A stretch of DNA of 5,363 nucleotides from an uncultured Coriobacteriaceae bacterium (GTDB taxonomy: Bacteria > Actinomycetota > Coriobacteriia > Coriobacteriales > QAMH01): contig USOR01000067.1 in the NCBI GenBank assembly GCA_900556425.1, positions 1 to 5,363 of the forward strand, in the 5' to 3' direction. Every line of letters starts with the position of its first letter. Within the stretch, counting starts at the first letter, position 1. This document shows positions 1 to 4,038 of this stretch, piece after piece. Under the pieces are notes generated by a model. It saw only the letters and a program-made list of their open reading frames with translations, searched no databases and was not told the origin of the DNA. The position numbers and the translations under genes were made by a program.

Positions 1-251
1 AGGCGGCGAATCTCATCAACGCCGATTCTGAGAAATACCGCACGCTCCTTATCGAAAAGGCAAATTTGAACGAACAGGTTGCGGCAACATACCCCATCAG
101 CGAGTATCCGATGGCTCGCAATGCTGACGGCAATCCTATTCACCCTCGTTCGGAACTCATCGAACCGGTGCTTTCGTGGATGAGCGCCAAAGGATATGTC
201 ACTAAGAACGTGAGCTATGACGAGACCGATGGCTCGTTCACCATCATGTAG
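1..251 (+). CDS. ABC transporter substrate-binding protein, NMT1/SsuA type (3' end only)
   Basis: The reading frame is open from the window edge (first full codon at base 3) to a TAG at 249-251, giving the last 82 residues. The gene therefore starts upstream; the TTG at 66 is an internal codon, not a start. The fragment has features I associate with the C-terminal lobe of periplasmic binding proteins of NitT/TauT importers: an amphipathic helix (AANLINADSEKYRTLLIEKA), then NEQVAATYPISEYP, then a helix with the shape VLSWMSAKGYV before a short acidic tail. These proteins are exported, usually as lipoproteins in Gram-positives, and deliver a small anionic or aromatic ligand to a permease/ATPase pair. 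Such a pair lies downstream at 2276-3788, making this its likely partner. The signal peptide and ligand pocket are outside the window, so the ligand cannot be read. Family call is fairly firm, substrate unknown. Confidence 0.75.
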   Translation, partial: AANLINADSEKYRTLLIEKANLNEQVAATYPISEYPMARNADGNPIHPRSELIEPVLSWMSAKGYVTKNVSYDETDGSFTIM

Positions 252-257
252 GCGATT

Positions 258-1247
258 GTGGCGCAAACGGTGACATCCCCTGCACAGACGATGAGCTTTG
301 AGCCTCTCACGCCGCTCATGGCCGTGCGTCTGGCGGCTCCACATACGTGGCCCGGCCCCGCGGTGCTCACGACGGTCTTCGGCGGTGTCTACGCTATCGC
401 TTGTGGCTATGACTTCTCGCCGCTTATCTGGTGCTTGCTGCTCGCCGTCGCGGTCTTTGCGCAGTCAGCCGTCAACACGCTCAACGACTGGGCAGATTAC
501 CGTGCCGGCACGGACACGGTCGAGAACTCCGACGATCCCACCGATGCCGTTCTCGTCTACAACAATCCCAACCCGCGCTCCGTCCTCGTACTGGGTCTTG
601 CGTACATGCTCGTTGCGCTCATCTGCGGAACCAGCTGCGTCATCTGGTCGGGAAGCGCGATTCCTCTCGTCATCGGTGTCGTCGGCGCGCTGTTCATCGT
701 CTGCTACTCGAGCGGCAAGTTGCCCATCTCGTATTTTCCGCTTGGCGAACTCGTGAGTGGCATCGTCATGGGCGCGCTCATCCCGCTTGCAGATATCTGC
801 GTCTTCGCCGCGCATGCGTATCCGGATGCCGGACTCTTCGGCATACCCTGGCCTGTCGATTGGCTACGCCTCGTCTCGTGTCTTGCGCCTTTCGTTATCG
901 GCATCGGTATGGTCATGGCTACCCAGAACAACTGCGATATCGAACGCGATGTTCCCGTAGGACGCAAGACCCTGCCCGTGGTGCTCGGACGTGCACGCAG
1001 CATCATCGTCTATCGCGTCTTTGTCGTGCTCTGGATCGCCATCGTTTTGCACTGCGCGTTCTGGTACTTCAGCGCTGGGTTCTGGGCGGCATGCGTCACC
1101 CTCGTGTTCGGTATCGGTACGATGCGCTCTCTGCTCACCACGCCGCTCACACACGAAGTGCGCGGACCTGCGATGGGTACGATCATGAAGGCCAACCTCT
1201 TCTTTAACGGTGCCCTCATCATGGCGATGATGGTTTCGCTCATCTAG
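258..1247 (+). CDS. menA: 1,4-dihydroxy-2-naphthoate polyprenyltransferase (UbiA family)
   Basis: This integral membrane prenyltransferase (329 aa) should transfer a polyprenyl diphosphate tail onto a dihydroxynaphthoate to give demethylmenaquinone. Both Asp-rich metal/diphosphate-binding motifs of the UbiA family are present: N76-D77-W-A-D80 followed by D86, and NNCDIERD at 224-231 followed by GRKTLPVVLG (235-244), the MenA-like second motif. The segment GKLPISYFPLGEL (153-165) also fits MenA. The rest is mostly hydrophobic, consistent with 8-9 membrane helices. The GTG at 258 is preferred because AGG sits 5 nt before it; an in-frame ATG at 291 would remove 11 residues but has no visible ribosome site. 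It starts 6 bp after the stop of the binding-protein gene, so the two are probably cotranscribed and perhaps translationally coupled. MqnP of the futalosine menaquinone route belongs to the same family and cannot be excluded: the sequence does not show which dihydroxynaphthoate isomer is used. Confidence 0.88.
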   Translation: MAQTVTSPAQTMSFEPLTPLMAVRLAAPHTWPGPAVLTTVFGGVYAIACGYDFSPLIWCLLLAVAVFAQSAVNTLNDWADYRAGTDTVENSDDPTDAVLVYNNPNPRSVLVLGLAYMLVALICGTSCVIWSGSAIPLVIGVVGALFIVCYSSGKLPISYFPLGELVSGIVMGALIPLADICVFAAHAYPDAGLFGIPWPVDWLRLVSCLAPFVIGIGMVMATQNNCDIERDVPVGRKTLPVVLGRARSIIVYRVFVVLWIAIVLHCAFWYFSAGFWAACVTLVFGIGTMRSLLTTPLTHEVRGPAMGTIMKANLFFNGALIMAMMVSLI

Positions 1248-1265
1248 CATAATGCGCTGCCCACT

Positions 1266-1367
1266 TGTCATTTCGAGCGGAGCGAACGAAGTGAGCGGAG
1301 TCGAGAAATCTCTCGCCAGGAGATCTCTCCGCTTCGCGGTCTAACGACCGCTCCGGTCGAGATGACA
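1266..1367. repeat. Palindromic intergenic repeat element with TGTCAT ends
   Basis: The element begins TGTCATTTCGAGCGGAGCG (1266-1284). Its right end (1349-1367), read on the other strand, is TGTCATCTCGACCGGAGCG: 17 of 19 bases match. Inside are further inverted repeats: GAGAAATCTC (1303-1312) against GAGATCTCTC (1320-1329) around a 7-nt loop, and a perfect GCGGTC-TAAC-GACCGC hairpin (1336-1351). GAGCGGAG also recurs directly at 1275 and 1293. No transposase is encoded, so this looks like a non-autonomous REP/MITE-like repeat. I recognise the general style (TGTCAT ends, GAGATCTC-like core) from intergenic repeats in gut bacteria but cannot name a class. It lies 18 bp after menA and could fold in mRNA or as a cruciform. 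Confidence 0.75.
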
Positions 1368-1389
1368 AAAGGGACGACGCCCAATGGCC

Positions 1390-1407
1390 GGTCCAGCCGA
1401 GATGACA
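1390..1407. repeat. Extra copy of one end of the TGTCAT repeat
   Basis: Read on the minus strand from 1407, this is TGTCATCTCGGCTGGACC. It is identical to the right end of the neighbouring element for its first 10 bases, then matches with a few changes. It lies exactly 40 bp beyond that right end and in the same orientation, so it is either a remnant of a second element whose left end is lost or a duplicated terminus. It is short, so the call rests on its similarity to the adjacent ends. Confidence 0.55.
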
Positions 1408-1426
1408 ATGCGGGGCAAGTTAGTAG

Positions 1427-1446
1427 GCCACATTGTTCAAAGTGGC
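1427..1446. promoter_or_regulatory. 20-bp imperfect palindrome, possible operator upstream of menG/ubiE
   Basis: GCCACATTGTTCAAAGTGGC pairs with itself at 8 of 10 positions: arms GCCAC/GTGGC, inner TTG/CAA, with the A/A and central T/T positions mismatched. Its centre is about 43 bp upstream of the start site expected from the TATTAT box at 1468, a spacing where activators often bind next to RNA polymerase. No run of T follows it, so a terminator is unlikely. The protein that would bind is unknown; this is a pattern-based suggestion. Confidence 0.3.
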
Positions 1447-1467
1447 GAATGCGAAACGTAAATCCGC

Positions 1468-1473
1468 TATTAT
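1468..1473 (+). promoter_or_regulatory. Possible -10 box of a promoter for menG/ubiE
   Basis: TATTAT stands out in a GC-rich context 32 bp before the GTG start of menG/ubiE. It would give a leader of about 25 nt that includes the ribosome site. There is no convincing -35 hexamer at 16-18 bp, so the promoter would be weak or activator-dependent. The 258-bp gap after menA makes a separate promoter plausible, but readthrough from menA is equally possible. Confidence 0.35.
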
Positions 1474-1495
1474 GGAGCACCGTGACTTGCGAGAA

Positions 1496-1500
1496 GGGAG
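1496..1500 (+). promoter_or_regulatory. Ribosome binding site deciding the menG/ubiE start
   Basis: GGGAG within GAGAAGGGAG lies 5 nt before the GTG at 1506. It supports that start over in-frame codons further upstream (the frame is open back to 1362), which would make translated repeat sequence part of the protein. Confidence 0.65.
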
Positions 1501-1505
1501 AAGCG

Positions 1506-2283
1506 GTGGCCAAGGAACACGTGCACGGGGTATTCGAATCAATCGCCGATGGCTATGACGCGGCAAATGACCGTATCAGCCTTGGTATGCACCGTTTCTG
1601 GAAGCGTGCGCTATGCGACGCCGCGCTCAAGCCTTGCACGAACGCCAAGCGTGCGGGCCTGGTCCTCGATGTGTGTTGCGGCACGGGCGACATCACGGCG
1701 ATGCTTGCCGAGGACAATCCGGATGTACTTGTCTGCGGCCTCGACTTCTCCGCGCACATGCTCGACGTTGCGCGAGCGCACGAAGGGTCTGCCCAACGTG
1801 GTGCTCGTCGAGGGAAACGCCATGCAACTGCCCTTCGATGACGATACCTTCGATTCTGCTGTCATCAGCTTTGGCTTGCGTAACACACCCGACTACGAGC
1901 AGGTCGTGAGCGAGATGGTTCGCGTGACGAGGCCTGGCGGCTGCGTCGCCTGCCTCGATGCCTCCGTGCCCGAAAGCACCATCATTCAGCCTTTCTACCA
2001 GTTCTACTACAAAAACATCATGACGCTCTTCGGTGGCGGTATCTCGCATCGCAAGGAGTATGACTGGCTGTACGAGAGCACCCAGGAATTCCTGCGCAAA
2101 GACGAGCTCGTGCGCCTCTTCGAGGATTGCGGTCTCATCTCGGCGTGCGCGCGGGCGTTCATGTTCGGTGCCGCCGCCTTGCACACGGGCGTCAAGCCAT
2201 TATTTAGCGTGCCATTGACCAGTGCCGTTGCCGATGCCGTGAAGAAGGCAGCTTGTGCTCGGGACGATACGTCCAATGCATAA
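1506..2283 (+). pseudogene. menG: Demethylmenaquinone / UbiE-type methyltransferase, frameshifted
   Basis: The product should be the SAM-dependent C-methyltransferase that turns demethylmenaquinone into menaquinone (MenG/UbiE). The gene is read in two frames. The first part (1506 to about 1785) gives HVHGVFESIADGYDAANDRI and the SAM-binding motif LDVCCGTGDI (residues 54-63), then CGLDFSAHML. It then runs into a stop at 1839-1841. The second part, shifted by one base and ending with TAA at 2281-2283, continues GLPNVVLVEGNAMQLPFDDD, ISFGLRNTPDYEQVVSEM, RVTRPGG, the GGGISHRKEYDWLYEST block and a C-terminal AALHTGVKP, all in UbiE order. One extra base somewhere in 1766-1788, possibly in the GGG at 1785-1787, explains everything; removing it gives 258 residues, near the usual 230-250. 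The track is otherwise clean, so a very recent mutation or a sequence error is likely. The first fragment alone (about 111 aa) lacks the second half of the fold and should be inactive. Confidence 0.88.
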
Positions 2284-3070
2284 ACTCGAGTTTCGTGATG
2301 TGACGCTGCGCTATGACGATGGGCGTCATGGTGCTGATGGACTGCTCGCAGTCGAGAACCTGAGCCTTGCCGTGGAGGCAGGTGAATCACTTGCCATCAT
2401 TGGGCCGTCGGGTTGCGGCAAGTCGTCCACCTTGCAGATGGCCGCCGGCCTCGTGCGCCCTTCGAGTGGCGAGGTGTTTATCGATGGTCAGCTCATCACG
2501 AAGCCACGCCAGAAGACGGCGCTCATCTTGCAGGACTTTGGCCTGCTGCCTTGGAAGACGGTGCTCGCCAACGCCGAGCTTGGCCTCAAGGTGCGCGGTG
2601 TTGACCGCGAGCGACGCGAGGCGAAGGCGCGCGAGGCCCTGGACCTCGTCGGTCTCGCGGATTTCGCGCACGCCTATCCCGGCGAGCTTTCCGGCGGCAT
2701 GCAGCAGCGGCTCGCCTTGGCGCGTTCCATCGCGCTCGATGTCGATTTGCTGCTCATGGACGAACCGCTCTCCGCACTCGACGCGCTCTTGCGCGAGCAG
2801 CTGCAAGACACCCTGCTCGAGCTTTGGCATAAGGAAGGCTATGCGCAACTGCTCGTGACGCACTCCATCGACGAGGCTGTGTATCTCGGCCGGCGCATCG
2901 TCGTGCTGAGCGCGCGTCCCGGTCATGTGGTCGGCGTGCTCGACAATCCCGCGATGGGCCAGGTTGCCTATCGCGGTAGCTCCGCATATTACGAACTTTG
3001 CAACGAAATCCGCGCTCTGCTGCGCGACGCATCGCATGTTCATGAGGACGAGGGAGGGTGCCATGCGTAG
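2276..3070 (+). CDS. ABC transporter ATP-binding protein, NitT/TauT (SsuB/TauB-like) family
   Basis: This 264-residue ATPase should power an importer at the inner face of the membrane. All nucleotide-binding elements are present: Walker A GPSGCGKSS (43-51), Q-loop Q86 in LQDFGLLPW, signature LSGGMQQ (138-144), Walker B LLLMDE (158-163), D-loop SALD (166-169) and switch histidine H196 in LLVTHSIDEA. LLPWKTV after the Q-loop and VVLSARPG after the switch are typical of nitrate/sulfonate/taurine-type ATPases. The ATG at 2276 is chosen because homologues begin close to this KLEFRDVTLRY segment; it overlaps the end of menG/ubiE by 8 nt (ATGCATAA). A GTG at 2255 would add 7 residues and has a better ribosome site (AGAAGG, 6 nt away), so it remains possible. 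The gene overlaps the permease by 8 nt. It appears intact, but if translation depends on coupling to menG/ubiE the upstream frameshift could lower its expression. Confidence 0.9.
   Translation: MHKLEFRDVTLRYDDGRHGADGLLAVENLSLAVEAGESLAIIGPSGCGKSSTLQMAAGLVRPSSGEVFIDGQLITKPRQKTALILQDFGLLPWKTVLANAELGLKVRGVDRERREAKAREALDLVGLADFAHAYPGELSGGMQQRLALARSIALDVDLLLMDEPLSALDALLREQLQDTLLELWHKEGYAQLLVTHSIDEAVYLGRRIVVLSARPGHVVGVLDNPAMGQVAYRGSSAYYELCNEIRALLRDASHVHEDEGGCHA
3051..3058 (+). promoter_or_regulatory. Strong ribosome binding site of the ABC permease
   Basis: AGGGAGGG inside the end of the ATPase gene is the best Shine-Dalgarno match in the window; its GGAGG core is 5 nt before ATG 3063. It fixes the permease start at 3063 rather than at in-frame codons upstream (the frame is open back to 2925). 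Confidence 0.75.
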
Positions 3071-3788
3071 GACCTTGGGATATGTCTGGGGCACTATCTT
3101 CGTCATCGTCTTGTGGTGGGTGTGCGCGGTGCTCATTGGCTCGCCCGCCCTTCCTACGCCGGCAGCGACGTTGCCCGCGCTTGCCGACAACATCGGCAAG
3201 ATCGCCCCCGAGTTCATGGTGAGCCTCGGTCGCATCCTGCTCTCGATGGCCATTGGAGCGCTTTTCGGCGTGCCGCTTGGTCTGTGGATTGGTCGTTCCA
3301 GGCGTGCCGACGCCATCTTCGGGCCCGTGCTCTACGTGCTCTATCCCGTTCCCAAGATCGTCTTTCTGCCCGTGCTCTTCGTCCTCTTCGGTTTGGGAGG
3401 GGAGGGCAAGGTCGTGCTCATCGCCATTGCCGTGTTCTTCCAGATGATGGTGACGATGCGCGATGCCGCGAAGAATGTCCCGACAGGTGCGGTCGAGTCC
3501 ATGCGTTCGCTCGGCGCGAGCAAGTTCGCCATCTACCGCGATGTCATCTTCCCGGCGACTATCCCCGATCTGTTCACCGCACTGCGCATTACCTGCGGAA
3601 CGGCTGTCGCAATCCTCTTCATCGCCGAGTCGATGGCAGGCTCGAGTGGTTTGGGTTATTACATCATGCACGCCTGGTCGTTGCTTGAGTACGCGCGCAT
3701 GTTTGCCGGTATCGTGGCGTGCTACTCTACGAGGCCTTCGATATCGTCGAGCGCCGCCTCACCCGCTGGCGCCGTGTCTCCTGATTAG
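3063..3788 (+). CDS. ABC transporter permease, NitT/TauT (SsuC/TauC-like) family, C-terminus frameshifted
   Basis: The predicted membrane subunit of the importer whose ATPase is encoded just upstream (8-nt overlap, ATGCGTAG). As read it has 241 residues. An N-terminal membrane helix (about 9-27) is followed by TLPALADNI, FMVSLGRILLSMAIGALFGV (51-70), PLGLWIGRSRRADAIFGPVL, YPVPKIVFLPVLFVLFGLGG and the cytoplasmic EAA-type loop, ESMRSLGASKFAIYRDVIFP (145-164), which docks on the ATPase. Up to MFAGIV (218) it fits the family. The last 23 or so residues (ACYSTRPSISSS...) do not: they are polar and end at TAG 3786-3788. The expected tail, VLLYEAFDIVERRLTRWRR, lies in another frame at 3719-3775, ending at TGA 3782-3784. 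Compared with what I know of the family, about five residues are also missing at the junction, so a deletion of roughly 16 bp fits better than a single lost base. The final membrane helix is lost as annotated, so function is doubtful. Confidence 0.85.
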   Translation: MRRTLGYVWGTIFVIVLWWVCAVLIGSPALPTPAATLPALADNIGKIAPEFMVSLGRILLSMAIGALFGVPLGLWIGRSRRADAIFGPVLYVLYPVPKIVFLPVLFVLFGLGGEGKVVLIAIAVFFQMMVTMRDAAKNVPTGAVESMRSLGASKFAIYRDVIFPATIPDLFTALRITCGTAVAILFIAESMAGSSGLGYYIMHAWSLLEYARMFAGIVACYSTRPSISSSAASPAGAVSPD

Positions 3789-3985
3789 ATGTTGTAAAAC
3801 GCCGTGCATGCATAGAAGAGGCAGGTTAGGACAACTGATCCCGCGACGAGCAGGCCCACGGGTATAAGGCAACCGAGCTTGAAGGCCTCGCCGCATCCCG
3901 CGCCACAGCCTCCGAATCCCGATCCACCCAGGTACTCCATGTCATAGCCATCGACCCTGCCATCGTTGTTGAAGTCTGGGCCCAT
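3785..3985 (-). CDS. Small membrane protein with an EF-hand-type calcium loop
   Basis: A 66-residue protein read from ATG at 3985 to TAA at 3785-3787. An in-frame TGA lies just upstream, so this is the first possible start; AGGTG sits 10 nt before it. Residues 4-15 (DFNNDGRVDGYD) fit the EF-hand/dockerin loop D-x-N-x-D-G-x-V-D-x-x-D, with D4, N6, D8, D12 and D15 as likely ligands. A Gly/Cys-rich linker (19-32, Cys 27 and 31) follows. A single membrane helix spans about 38-60, with Cys 39, 55 and 60, and the tail is short. Codon use is GC-rich at third positions like its neighbours, supporting that it is real. I do not recognise the family; short Coriobacteriia proteins with D-x-D-G-type loops are known to me, but their role is not. 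The gene converges on the permease and overlaps its last bases, and diverges from cca. Confidence 0.6.
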   Translation of the reverse strand: MGPDFNNDGRVDGYDMEYLGGSGFGGCGAGCGEAFKLGCLIPVGLLVAGSVVLTCLFYACTAFYNI

Positions 3986-4026
3986 GTCGCCGTTTCACCT
4001 GTTTCTCATTGATTACCAAGCTGCGT

Positions 4027-4032
4027 TATTAT
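4027..4032 (+). promoter_or_regulatory. -10 box placing a leaderless start on cca
   Basis: TATTAT ends 6 nt before the ATG of cca at 4039, so transcription would begin at or next to the A of the ATG. No Shine-Dalgarno sequence is visible upstream of that ATG, which fits a leaderless mRNA, a common arrangement in Actinobacteria. No clear -35 hexamer is visible at 17 bp. The start site is inferred from box spacing only. Confidence 0.5.
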
Positions 4033-4033
4033 A
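4028..4033 (-). promoter_or_regulatory. -10 box for the small membrane protein on the opposite strand
   Basis: Read on the minus strand these bases are TATAAT, a consensus -10. It would start transcription near 4021 and give a leader of about 35 nt before the ATG at 3985. It is offset by one base from the -10 of cca, so the same AT-rich patch could serve both directions. The -35 region would lie inside cca and does not match well. Confidence 0.4.
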
Positions 4034-4038
4034 TTCGC

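Noticed and set aside
66..251. A separate 61-residue protein starting at TTG 66
   Set aside because: The frame is open to the window edge and the upstream residues continue the binding-protein C-terminal helix, so it is the tail of a longer gene.
431..1207. Plus-strand ORF of 258 codons inside menA
   Set aside because: An arginine-rich out-of-frame shadow of menA with no plausible start signal.
1427..1446. The same palindrome as a rho-independent terminator of menA
   Set aside because: The stem is interrupted and no run of T follows on either strand.
1362..1505. In-frame extension of menG/ubiE upstream to an ATG at 1362
   Set aside because: It would translate the repeat element and the putative promoter, shows no UbiE-like residues, and the GTG at 1506 has a good ribosome site at the right distance.
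1268..1513. Minus-strand ORF of 81 codons over the repeat region
   Set aside because: It is made mostly of the palindromic repeat (ending in LRSLRSLRSK-like repeats) and runs across the menG start region; such ORFs arise by chance from these elements.
1765..1841. Programmed +1 frameshift in menG/ubiE
   Set aside because: No slippery codon followed by a stop or rare codon, and no recognisable stimulatory signal at the junction; UbiE genes are not known to use recoding.
2754..3671. Long minus-strand ORF (305 codons) opposite the ATPase and permease
   Set aside because: Its product is rich in R, H, E and D without domain character, as expected for the antisense of a GC-rich coding frame, and the plus-strand genes are unmistakable.
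3805..3812. TGCATGCA palindrome near the permease/small-protein junction as a terminator or site
   Set aside because: Only 8 bp, no stem extension and no T-run; it lies within the small-protein coding sequence. No convincing terminator is visible for the permease.
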